DNA of 64,000 nucleotides from Boswellia sacra (taxonomy: Eukaryota > Streptophyta > Magnoliopsida > Sapindales > Burseraceae): the NCBI GenBank assembly GCA_013180625.2, contig SNVD02012262.1:1-64000 (forward strand). The letters run 5' to 3'. The notes beneath the pieces are model-generated. The model was not told where the DNA came from. It saw only the letters and a program-made list of their open reading frames with translations, and ran no database searches. Shown one piece after another: positions 24,533 through 35,699 of this stretch. Numbering within the stretch: position 1 is the stretch's first letter; every line of letters begins with the position of its first letter. The position numbers and the translations under genes are program-made.

Positions 24533-24840
24533 TATGAAATTGTTCAATAGATATTCATGACATGTTGGTGCATCGATGGTGGTTAATATATGTGGCTTAT
24601 GAAATTGATTGATGGATATGCATGAGTTGGTGCATGGATTCATATACATGGGATATGAAATTGGTTAATAGACATGATAACACACTAGTGTAAAGATGGT
24701 GGTTGATATGTGTGGCGCATGAAATTGTTTTATAAATATGTATAACATTAGGTTCATGAATGGCAATTTGTGTGGTACATGATATGGGTTAATGAAGAGG
24801 CATAGTGCATTGGTGTTTAATGAATGACTTGTGTAGCTTG
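24533..24840. repeat. Degenerate tandem repeat, unit about 56-65 bp, about five copies
   Basis: Units start at (t/c)atgaaattg or a variant at 24533, 24598, 24654, 24718 and 24778, with recurring ggtggttaatatatgtggc and gttggtgcat words. They are diverged, so the array is old. Confidence 0.7.
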
Positions 24841-27340
24841 AAACTTGCGTTAATGGAAATGTTTGACCAGTGCGAAAGTGTGAGGGCTTCTGGTTGAGTT
24901 TAAGTTCATAGATTTCCTTCTAGACGCCTCTCTCTCCACAAGCGAACGAGATGAAGTTCAAGGTATGGAAGTGTCGAAGTCTTCTTAGAAGATTCGAAAG
25001 CTAGTGCTTTTTGTGATGTTATAGAATGCATTTCTGGTATAGTCTAGACTTGGGAAGACTCTTTATTTTCATTATTGACCAATGAAATGACTTTGGCTGT
25101 TGACACCTAGATTTTTACATGTTTGGATGATGTATAGACTACGGTGCATGTTATGTAAAGGCTTGCACGTGTAAGTGTTGGGAAATGATGATAGATGACG
25201 AATCATATGATGTCAAAGTATTCAACTTAACTTTCAATATGAATGAAAAAAAGTAGCATCTTTTTACTTCACATTATTTACTCACACCTGAGGTCCCAGT
25301 GTAGGGTATTTTGAGGCATGATAAACATTTTTTTTCTAATAATATGAAATTTTTATTTTATGTTTCCTTCAAGAGAGAAAATTTAGTGCAGAAAATTTGA
25401 TAGCATTTAACTACTAAAAACTTGGTAACTAATAATGACTCTTAGCACAAACCTTTTTGTTACTAATATATATATATATATATATATATATTTGCAAAAT
25501 GTTTTCATTTGGAGGTAAAGTTTAGCACTAAAAGAATTAATAATAATTATCTACAAAATTTGTCTTGTAATAGAACACATCAATGTGAAATATTTAGTCG
25601 TTAAAGTAATCAAATTTTCACGATACATCCACTTTGTTGGTGTAAGCTTCTGGCACCAAGTAAATTAATAACAATTTACAACCAATTGTAATTTAGTTTC
25701 AAAAGGTAATTTTGGATATATTTCACGCAACATATATTGTAAAGTCTGGACGACAGTATTTGCAACTATTATAAAATTTATATAATGAAAAGAGGGAACT
25801 ATCCTATAACTCCCTTTCATTTAAGGAAACGCAAGGGTCACTGACCTTTTCAAATATGTGCACAAAACCCACAACTGTTAGTCTTGGTTTCATCAGGTTG
25901 CGACAGTCTTTATTTCAGGATATGAAATGACTATATTACCCTTAAAATTTGTCAAAAAGTACACTCCCATTGAAAATGACTATGCTTTTGACTCCCATCA
26001 AAAAAAATTTGCAGAACACTTTTATTCAACCGTTTCATTCTTTTTCACAACCAAGCATAGACGACTAAGAAATAAACCAAATATCAAAAGAACTTGAACT
26101 TGAAATCTACCTGAAATCAGGAAAAACCCAAGACCAAAATTAGGAAAAAATATATAACAACACTATATATTAAGAAAATGAAATTAAAAAAAAAACCCCT
26201 AAACTCAAATCTAAAGCAATCACCATCTCCATTGTCAACAATCAAGAAAAATCCAAAATGGCCTTCCTCCATTGCAGCTACTTCACCTAAGGAGAATCTC
26301 CTTTAAGCTCACCAAAACTAGTCATATTTGGTGGTCAATATTGGACAATCAATTGTTACCAAAAAAAAAAAAAAGGCAATTGCTTGATGTTATTGCGTTT
26401 TGGAAAAGGGAATGTTAGAAGGGTTGGTGAATGAATTATTTGAGAAGTTGTAGCTACAGGAAGGTGGCTTTGAAATATTATTACATCAAGAAAGATATCA
26501 TTTCCCTCAAGAATCATCGGTAAACATCAATTGATCAGCATGGTGTGTTTTTTAGGGCTCGGGGTGCGCAATTGGCATTGGTGTGGCAGCTGTGAGTTGG
26601 GGGCTCAATGTGATGGCTTGGGACTGGATGGGCAGTTGGCGTAGTTGCTACCGCTGGAAGGGCATTGGTATGGTGGTTATTGTCAGGGTGGGCAGCCGGC
26701 TCGAGTTGGGTTGGCATTGGCATGGTGGCTGCCACTAGGTGGAGACTAACTAATTGTTGGTTCAGCATTAGCATTGGGGCTAATGCTAGGGAAGGTGATC
26801 GGATGTTGCTGGGTTGGTGTTTGCAGCGACGGAGCCACTACGAGAATTAAATTGGAAAATTTTCAAATTTTACTCTAGTTTGAAGTTTAACACGACAACC
26901 CTTTTATCTTTTAAAAAATCAAAATAATTTAAACTTGTAATAACTCATTATCCATGCAAGCAACTAACTTTAATACGTCATAAAGTAATATCAATATATT
27001 TTTAATTCAAAAATCCATTCCATATTAATTATAATTATCAATTTGTTAAACATTTAAGTTTAAAATTTGAGTTACAATGACCTACTTCTATCAAATTATT
27101 CATTATAAAATATTTCAAAGTATTTATGATTCATATCAAGTATTTTTTTAAAATACTTTTATAATATCAATTAAACACCAAAAATAAATATAAAATTATT
27201 TTTGGTTATTATTTTTTATAACATATAAATACGTGCCTGCACACTCTTAATTATAACGTTTCGAGTATAAAAAATACTAACTTAAGTGTTGATATGTTAG
27301 TATATATATATTATGAATTAATTTTCACGTTTATTATCAA
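24841..27340. other. Gene-free stretch with a GC-rich patch at 26540-26850
   Basis: A (TA)n run lies at about 25465-25490. At 26540-26850 the composition switches to G-rich sequence with short degenerate repeats (ttggcattgg, ggtggctgcc), which produces spurious frames on both strands. No gene is supported. Confidence 0.5.
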
Positions 27341-28653
27341 GGAAAATTTCAAAAAATGGCCCAAATTAAGGGGCCTGTTGCAAAAATAACCCAGACATGA
27401 AAAATTTTCATGCCACGGACCTTTTGACGTTGAAATTATCCCATTGCCCCTTATAAAAAAATAAGGACAATAACTTCAAATAACCCACACATTCCTTCTA
27501 CAATCTTGTATAAAACTCCTCCACACCACTGTATTTTTGTCAAAATCCCACAGTCTCTATCATTTGTCGTGAGCAATCTTCAAGATATGAGTCAAAACAG
27601 GTAAGACATCTCTCTAGACGTGGACTTCTCTTGATTTCTTTCAAGCTTTTAATGTTGTCGAAATATCTGCTGCCTAAATAATCGGTGTTAGTTTAGAAAC
27701 AATGTAATGAGCTTAGGAAAAGTGTCCTTAGTACTTTAGTTGCAAAGAAAACAAGAACTTTTGAAGAAAAATTTGGTACACTGGATGAGGAAGACGACCG
27801 CTCGATAGCCGATTGACACGCTCGACAATGGCTGACATAATATGTTGAGCCTAGGTGCACAACGTCGAGCCTGTCTGTTTGTCTTGCGTCTAGGTGTGCA
27901 ATTTGTGTCGAGCAATGTCGAGTTTCGAGAGCATTATCGAGTTATCAAGTGTCAAGTGATTTTGTCGAGCCTTGTCATGCATAATTGAAGAATTCCATTT
28001 TTCTAGACTTTTATGCAGTGTTTTAATGATATTTTGATTCAAGGATGAATTTTGACATGTCTTTTACATGTAGGATAGAAACTTTGCACATTTTGATGTT
28101 GTACAATGGTTCATGGAAGGTGCAATAGAATGGAGGTTATATGTACATGGGCGGGAGGTCTAAGAAGTTGATACTTCTTAGGTGTACTGCTTACAATGAG
28201 TTGGTTGAATGTTTAAGTTCAGAAATGTGTTGGAATTTGAGTTAAAAAAACCATAAGTTTAGTTGTTCAATTCTCTTTCGAGGAGTCCTCCACCATTGCC
28301 AACTCCTATTAAGACTGACAAAGCTGTTTGTTTTTTCATACAACATAATCTGGAGGACTAGCTGTCATATACAACACTCATCATCACACGTGAAGATAGG
28401 GACTAGCAAAGAACAAGGTCATGATTTGATCTATTAATGAAAAGGCAGAGTTCTTCTTATCTATCTTTGTTTCGGTCTGCAATTGGAAGCAACCAATTAG
28501 TTAATTCCACTCCTGTCTGTATGCAAGCACATCAAAATGAAGAAGTTAGCCATGAGTTTCAGTAGTCTGTTAGGCATGCAAATGAGCAATCAGTTGGTGT
28601 TGCAGGAGAACTTGGATTGAACTAATCATTGGTTAGCTTGACACCTTGATAAC
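27341..28653 (+). other. Upstream flank of the MULE transposase
   Basis: No gene recognised. It includes a cluster of gtcgag/tcgag words (about 27800-27970) and the GGCC-bearing stretch at 27355-27430. It may contain the element's 5' terminal region, but no terminal inverted repeat pair was found. Confidence 0.35.
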
Positions 28654-30603
28654 TTGACAGAATTCAAGAGCTTAGCCAATGTCCAAAGTGATGGTGATGA
28701 TGGGGTTGGTGATGTTGGGGTTGACAATGGTGACGATGATGATGATGATGACATCAATGCCTATTGTGATTTTGAATCTTGCCATCACTTGGATGACAAC
28801 TTAGATGTCAATGATCATGATGGAAATGATAATGTAGATGCTGAAAAAGTAAATGAAGGGTTGGTTGACAGTTTACATGACTATGTAAATGGTCGCATAG
28901 ATTTGAACTAGGAGGTGCCTTTGACCTTTCGTACTCCTATTCAATCTACCCCTCCTCCAACATTTGTAGGACAAGAGGTAGATCCAGGGGCAGATGATGC
29001 CGATATGGGCTCACCAACTGATGATAATCGGGCAAACACATTTAGGTGGATGCCTCTTATTGTCATTCGACATCAACAATTCATCATGACAATCCTACAT
29101 TTTTTATAGTTGACGGAATTCAAGTTACAGTTGGGGAGATTTTTAGAAGCAAAATCGAGCTTTGCGAGAAGTTATCCAATTTGCCATTACGACGCAACTT
29201 TCAGTTTAAGGTGAAAAAGTCCAACTCAACAAAGTTTGAAGCTATATGTCGTGTTGGAAATTCTAAGTGACCGATATGGGCAACCAAGGTAGTAGATTCT
29301 AATTTCTTCTAGGTGCAGAAGTTTAACAACCAGCACACATGTTCAAGCACTAGGCTCCACCCAAATCACAAACAAGCAACTTTTGTTGTTATTGGGAAAC
29401 ACGTAAAGACAAAATTCATTCAGGCATTGAGGATTTATTAGCCTAGGGACATTATGTCTGATGTTCAAGAATCATCAAGTGTTACCATCACATACCACAA
29501 GCAATGGAGGGCAAAAGAAGCAGTGTTGGAGGAATCGCATGGATCTCATGAGGAAACATTTGCACTTCTCTCTCAGTATATATACATGGTTGAGAAAGCA
29601 AACCTCGGGACAAGAAGCACTTTAGAAACTGATGCTAATGATCACTTCAAGTACTTTTCCATGAGTTTAGGGGCTTCTTACAAATTCTATTATGCTAATC
29701 GTCATAGTTGATGGGTCTCACCTGAAGGAGAAATATAGAAGAAACATGTTTTTGGCATCATGTATGGACGAAAATAAAAAAATTTATCCATTGGCATTTG
29801 GAGTTGGTCATTCAAAAAATGATGAATCCTATAATTGGTTCATGACACAGCTGTGTGATCAGGTAGTCTACAATGTCCAAGATTTATTGTTTATTTCTGA
29901 CTGCCATGCTTGTATTGAAATGGGTGTTTATGCTGTTTTCCCTGGGGCACTTCACGGGCTGTGCATATATCACCTAAATGGAGACTTGAAGGTAAGGTTC
30001 AAAGATAAGACTTTTTTAGGCATGTTCACCCACGCTACGAAGACGTATCATAGTATTGATTTCAACTACCACATGCACACAACGGAATCATATATGCCCC
30101 CGACTGCAGCCTTTCTGTGAGAGATAGATGTGGAGAAATGTGCATGTTCATAGTTTTTTGGATGACGTTATAATATAATGACAACCAATATTACTGAATC
30201 AATGAACAGTTGCTTGAGACACACCTCTTTCCTCCCCATTGCACTATTAGCAGATTATTACCGAGTAAATCTTAAAAAATGGTTCCACACACGAAGGGAA
30301 ATATTTGCAAACTCACAATTACGTCTCACTCCATGGGCTTACAAGTTAATAAAGGATCTTTTGAAAGAAGGAGATCGGATGAGAGTCAGCAGTAGCTCCC
30401 TAACCATGTATGAGGTGTGTGATAATGAATGTGTTAATGTTGTGGACATGCATGCCCAGACCTGCACGTGTAGGGTGTTTAATCTTGACCAATTGCCTTG
30501 TTGTGAACGGGGCTTTCATCCCATTAAAGTGTTACGACCATAACACTGTGTTAAAGCCTCTTTCGAGACTTAAGGGAACACAAACAAGCCACGAGCATAT
30601 CTG
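28654..30603 (+). pseudogene. Mutator-like (MULE) transposase, broken
   Basis: This DNA transposase would cut and paste its own element. In order: an Asp-rich N-terminus (28654-28911); a MuDR-type DNA-binding domain (IQVTVGEIFRSKIELCEK, about 29115-29270); a linker (29454-29711); the MULE catalytic domain (VIVDGSHLKEKYRRNMFLAS, YPLAFGVGHSKNDESYNWFM, DLLFISDCHACI, CIYHLNGDLK, 29695-30060), with the first two catalytic aspartates visible; and a C-terminal SWIM-type finger (TCTCRVFNLDQLPCCE, about 30450-30510) whose final Cys-x-His is lost. Stops or frameshifts occur at about 28909, 29268, 29440, 29700, 30118 and 30541. It is dead, and no terminal inverted repeats were identified. Confidence 0.85.
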
Positions 30604-31250
30604 AAGAGTGGAGTTGCCACTCACTTATTCAATTAGGAATGAATGAGTCAATCCAATCTTTGCTTTGGGACCTAAACAACCCTCATTCCTTCAGAGATGG
30701 GTTCGGAAAGTTATGTACGAGTCTTTCGACCTGCTCAGATATAAATCTGGCCTCCACTAGGGAAACACCAAATAAGAATAGCTCTTATTGTTACTTAGTC
30801 CACTTAGCGTTGTTCGTTTTATGCACACATTTCATAGTCCACTTAGCATTGTTCGTTTTATGCATACATTTCATAGTTTATCTTCTTTAGTCATGTGAAG
30901 TGCTTCTTCAGTCAAAGCAGTTGTATATTCATCTATGGAAAGAGAGAGGAGAATAGAGTTACAATTCCTTCGTACAATGGGGGAACGGGAGAGGATTAAA
31001 ACAATTGTTATTCAACAATAAAATAATGAAACATTCCATCCATTCATATGTTTAAATATTCATTCTAAGTAACAGTCCCTCACCATCCATGTGAGTCCAC
31101 CATCACTTTATGGCATCATACAAATACACGTCTTAATATACAAACATCTATACATTCATAAATCATATAAAGCCATAATCTAATATCATGATATTCTAGC
31201 CTAGATTTGGATAAATTCTATCATGGCAATTCTGTCTATTGCTATTCTAG
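30604..31250. other. Gene-free flank between MULE and element B
   Basis: It holds a short direct duplication (cacttagcgttgttcgtttt / cacttagcattgttcgtttt, about 30800-30860). Its last part (tatcatggcaattct) resembles sequence on the other side of element B (about 42803-42818), consistent with B having entered a locally repetitive region. Confidence 0.5.
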
Positions 31251-32779
31251 TGACACATCTGAAAAAGGATTGTCTCCCAAGTATAGGAGTGTCGAAGTAA
31301 TAAAACCCGGTGAGACCGGGGTCGATCCACGAGGAAGGGAATTTAAGCGTTTCAAATTATAAGCTAATCAAATGTGATATGGATGATTCAAAGAGGTGAC
31401 ATGATAATATCAACAAGTATGTAAGATGGTAGGTGGTATTACCGACCATTCAAATATAAAACAAAAAGCAAGAGGAGGTAAAACCATCCATGGAAATAGG
31501 TAGTATAACCAACCATAGTAAATTAAAGAAAAATTTCATAAGGTGGTAGAACCTACCATAGTAAATAAAATAAAAAGTTCATAAACAATAGAATAATTAA
31601 AATACAAGAGGAATTAACACAATAACAATGAAGACTAAGGTTAGGGGATCCGCCCTTGATATTTCAAATAAGGATAATTAACCCATTTTAGTTATATGAA
31701 TTATATTTGTTTCATTACCAATATTTATACCACTTCTTGTAAATGGGTTCAAGCATCCAATGTGCCAATCATCATATGTCTACAACAAATCAAGGTTCCT
31801 AACTAGATTCGTGTCGGTAAGGAAGAACCATACATCATCTAGAAAGGATCCAAGCATTTGATGTGCCAAGGATCGTCGACAATGGATCAAGACCTCCACT
31901 TTACGAGTGGTGTCAAGATTGATTAAGAAATTAAATATAAATCATATTGAATAAACATTATAAGATTAAGATTATTAAGCACATATTAAGGGTTAGAGAA
32001 TCCTTATTCTCATATCAAGGGTTTCACCCTTTCACCTTAGCAAAAGAGAAATTAGAAGAACATTATAATAGAAAGAAAATAAAATGCAAGAAAAAGGAAA
32101 TTCATTAATAACATAAACACACAAAACACAATACAAGATCCTAGCCAAAGCCAAAATGTTCCAGCCAAGGCCAAGATGCCCTAATGGGTCACAAGGCACC
32201 TCTATTTATAGATACATCCAGGGGCAAACTTGTCAAATTACAAGGGCATAATTGTCAAATATTAGTTGTAAATATCTTTGACAATTGGGATCATTAGGCA
32301 CCGACTTTGACCATCAATTTTGACATTGAAACGTTGTGAATTTTAATCACATGTCTTCATGAAAGTTGTAGATATTTCTCTCAGCTTTCTAGAACATATT
32401 GATTTGCACAATTTGGATACGTATTTTGAGAGATACGGTCCAAATACTGAAGCCTGGTCAGACTGGGCCGAGACTGTAGATGGGTTCACTTCAAGCCCAA
32501 TTTTGGTCCACTAAGAGCCCGAATTTGATGATTCTTGTGAAATGTAATCTTGTAGACAATTAAATCAGCTTTCCAAAACATTAAGAATTGCACCATTCTG
32601 ATCTATAAATAGAGAGTTATGCCCATTTTACCGAACCTGTAACAAAACCAAAATTAAGAGAAATTAATTCCAAAGATGCAAATGCTACAAATATGCTTAA
32701 GTTGAGGAATTTAATGACACTATTAATGCAATATGATGAACTAAACTCTTATTAAACATGCATATTTAAGTGTTCATCA
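31251..32779 (-). repeat. 3' LTR of element B
   Basis: TG...CA termini. Roughly forty differences from the 5' LTR by eye, many of them single-base indels and about a dozen within the first 100 plus-strand bases. It contains degenerate GGTGGTA...ACC(N)ACCAT repeats at about 31425-31565 that the solo LTR at 5013 lacks. Confidence 0.95.
32213..32220 (-). promoter_or_regulatory. TATA box of the family B LTR
   Basis: The minus strand reads TATAAATA followed by GAGGTGCC, a strong plant TATA element in the element's own direction. The same site is at 42197-42204 in the 5' LTR, where it would drive the genomic RNA, and at 5826-5833 in the solo LTR. A second TATAAATA on the opposite strand lies at 32604-32611. 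Confidence 0.55.
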
Positions 32780-34120
32780 CACCCCCCAACTAGCTTATTG
32801 CTAGTCCCTAGCAATTAAAGCGTTATTATTTAGAAGTGATTTATAGAATTTTACATCCAAGGTGGTCATTATTGCACTCTCCTTGATTTTATCCAAATAA
32901 ACAAACTCTCAACTGATTTTTTTTTTATATGACTCATGTACCCTTCAGTCAAGATATCCACAAACCTTCTTTTGTGCTCAGTTGACACATGACTGTGGGG
33001 CTTATTAGAAATAAGCCATATCGGTTCTAGTATTTGTTAAGGCTAACAACCTTAGGTAGGGGATATTTATTCATTTTATACATTTTTTTCTTTTTTTTTC
33101 TTTTTTTTTGAAAGAATGCATCTTTAACCCATGTAGCGAGCCTTAGGCTAATGACTCCCAGACCAGTTGGCCTTAGGGCATTAGGTGTTAAGACACCCCT
33201 ACGAGCTTAACGACTCGGGTTGCCGATGCTTTATTTTTGCTTAGAAACTTGTGGATAGTGCAATGTTCAATCCCATTAAGCTTTCTCCTTAATCCATGTA
33301 GCGAGCTTTAGGCCAATAGCTCCCAAACCAGTTGGTCTTAGGGTATTAGGTGTTGAGGCACCCCTCGGGCTTAATTGCTCGAATTAAGGAGGCTACAAGA
33401 CCAAACTTATCCACCATTACTTTCTCTCTTTTTTCTTTTTTTTCTTTTTTTTTTCATTTTTCATTTTTTTCATTTTTTTAAACTTTCCCCTTCCTTTTGT
33501 TGTTTTCCTAAACAAAACAAAAGAACTCAAATATTGCAATATTTCATTTCGCCACCCATAATCATACATCAAGGTATGTGTGTGTGTGAAGAAAGATTCA
33601 TAGATACTTGCTTAATGAGCACATAAGCACACAATTTATTAAATGATAAGGTTGTGAGAGTTCATAGATTTGAATGATTCAAAGTGAAATGAATAAGACC
33701 TCCTTGTTATAAAATTCAAAAATCAAGACTAAATAATATCAAATAAGTCTTCAAAAATGCAAAAATAAAATGACAAATTGGTTAGAATGGGTTTCAAGAG
33801 TTCAAACTGGTCCTCCATACTCTGCCATTCCTGACCCAGAATGCGTCTCAAGAGGATTTGAACTCCTTACACCGCACTCTGAATCTAATTACTAACTCGC
33901 TTTCTTTTTTTTTTTTTGTAAGAAAAAGTAAAATTTCAAGACACACTTATGTCTACTATCCTTCCCCCCCAACCAAATGAAACATTGTCCTCAATGTTTA
34001 AATGGAGAGAGATAAAGTATAGGAGACATTACCTGAAGCTTCTGTTATTCAAGAGAGATGACCTGAAAGACTCATAAAATAACATGCTAAAAGTAAAATA
34101 AAATAAAGGACAAGAAAAAA
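32780..34120 (-). other. 3' untranslated tail of element B with polypurine tract
   Basis: Next to the 3' LTR the minus strand reads AGTTGGGGGGTG (32780-32791), the polypurine tract. Further in are two direct copies of a roughly 90-base block (about 33136-33215 and 33297-33385, sharing gtagcgagc(c/t)ttaggc and ttaggtgtt(a/g)ag), several T-rich runs, and a second C-rich block near 33965. No gene is supported. Confidence 0.7.
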
Positions 34121-34770
34121 TTACAAACGGAGATTCAAATCCAATTTGCACTTTTTGTTTTGCCCTCCTGCCCAATTAATTTGAGTACTAGCTGGGTCAG
34201 GTTCATACTCAACTTCTTGTAATTTGTCAAGTAGCTCACCAGTAGAAGTGGCAGAAATAGGATCTTTGTCGCTGAATAAGGGATAAAATTCTGTTCCACA
34301 GCTGCATCAACAAAACTTATCAAAGGATCAAAGAAATTTTTGACATTCAACAAACCTATGGGGTTTTGATGGAGATTCAGTTGGGCCCAAGAGGCAATTT
34401 GAAAAATTTCTTCAAAAGTACCAAAGCCACCTGGTAAAGCAATAAAGGCATCTGAATTGATGAGCATATTTGCCATGCGTTCATGCATAGAGGAGACTTG
34501 TAACTCCGTCCCAACCGTTTTTCCAACGATGCTTTCTACAGCCAAAGCTCTAGGAATAACTCCTAAAACTTGACTACCTCCTACATGTGCAGCTGTTGAC
34601 ACACAACCCATTAACCCGAGGCTACCTCCCCCAGAAACCACATGAATCTTTCTTTCAGCCAGTAGCCTACCAAGATAATTCGCTACTTCTACGAACTCTT
34701 CACTTTTACCTGGTCGAGATCCACAGAATACACATATCCTGTGGATTCGACGTTTTGAAGTTCCCTCCAT
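34121..34770 (-). pseudogene. LOG: Retrotransposon-borne LONELY GUY (cytokinin riboside 5'-monophosphate phosphoribohydrolase), intronless, one frameshift near the C-terminus
   Basis: LOG enzymes cut cytokinin riboside 5'-monophosphate to free, active cytokinin in the cytosol. From the ATG at 34770 the frame reads RRIHRICVFCGSRPGKSEEF (residues 7-26), the nucleotide-binding loop SGGGSLGLMG (46-55), VIPRAL, MHERMANM (95-102) with the Arg of the usual MHxRKAxM motif but Met instead of Lys, and the family signature ALPGGFGTFEE (111-121) with the catalytic Glu. Plant LOG genes normally have several introns; none is present here, so this is a retro-copied gene. After FIP (residue 164, near 34279) one base is missing. 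The ORF as it stands ends at 34135, but the next frame continues the family-like text TGELLDKLQE and a tail ending KLDLNLRL* at 34121. With that tail the length (about 216 residues) is normal for plant LOG. It lies in the element's orientation, 316 bases after the Cys-rich gene. It could be a dead copy, a truncated but folded enzyme, or intact if the frameshift is an assembly error. Confidence 0.93.
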
Positions 34771-35086
34771 GTCTATGTGACTCTCTAACTATGTGTGAAG
34801 AAGAGACCAAGACATGTGGTATTTATGGAGTGCAAAAAGGTATGTTAATGATGATATCTATCTAGGTAGCTCGATTGTTTGTTGAAAAAGTTGACAATAA
34901 TGCAAAAAAAGGTCAAAAGATGATGAAATAAGACACCATAAGTCAAAAAAAAGATACAAATTCAAAAATGACAGCAATGAGGTATTAAAATTCAAAAATG
35001 ATGGCACGCATGCATATGTACAGGTAGTTGTGACTGTGGCTCACATCTTCCTCTGGTTTTACGTCCAGAAACGGCTTAAACACCTT

Positions 35087-35636
35087 CTATGAGTTGGGGA
35101 TATGCTTCCCATCCAGTTTTCTTATAAACTGGCAAACAGGATCGTTTTGAGTTAGATTCTCAAGACTATAGCGTTCCTGCTCATCTCGGAATTGTGTTCA
35201 CAAATTAAAAATTTCACGCTGCACAAGTCCACAAGAATGCGTCTCAAGAGTCGTTCGGATATCATCCAAAGACTCTTTACTCAGTCCATTCTTGATGAAC
35301 TGTAGTTTATCCTCTCGATTGTTAGACAAATATCCCAAGGAGCGGCAACGCTGGTTACAAGTCCATCTTGCACATCTGGGACAAACTTGTAACCTTTTCG
35401 CTCTTCGCTTTTTGGCATAAGAGCTTTTTTCCCAAACCTGGCATATGGGAAACAAGATTATCTGAAAACTCACAAGAGAATCGAACCTTGGCTTCAATTA
35501 ACCATCTTAAATCAGCAGGAATCCCCTTACGCATCAACAACCTTAGTCTTTCTGCACGAGCTTTATAAATTTTAAGCAAATCATTTTGAGGAAGAGAGGG
35601 AAAATTTTTGTGCAATTTAGAGAGAATGGTATCCAT
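35087..35636 (-). pseudogene. Accessory Cys-rich basic protein of element B (broken copy)
   Basis: Homologous end to end to the intact gene at 49626-50180 in A2. Shared text includes PQNxxxKIYK, IPADLRWLIEAKVR, MPGLGK, KKRRAKRLQVCPRC, the cluster CPRCARWTCNQRC (CX2CX4CX3C), NREDKLQFIKNGLS and ETHSCGLVQRE. A -1/+1 frame change falls just after MPGLGK (about 35430), and a TGA (about 35205) replaces the Trp seen in A2; homology then runs on to DPVCQFIRKLDGKHIPNS and a TAG at 35087. It sits between the end of integrase and LOG. The function is unknown; the basic patch plus Cys cluster suggests nucleic-acid binding. Confidence 0.85.
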
Positions 35637-35699
35637 GTGAAGAAAATGAGAGAGAAGAAAAGAAAATGGATGCAAGCAACAGTTTTTAGGGAACTGAAA

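Noticed and set aside
26535..26850. Overlapping frames on both strands in a GC-rich patch
   Set aside because: Short degenerate repeats without stops; no homology recognised and no neighbouring gene structure.
34587..34865. 92-codon plus-strand frame opposite LOG
   Set aside because: Antisense shadow of the conserved LOG frame.
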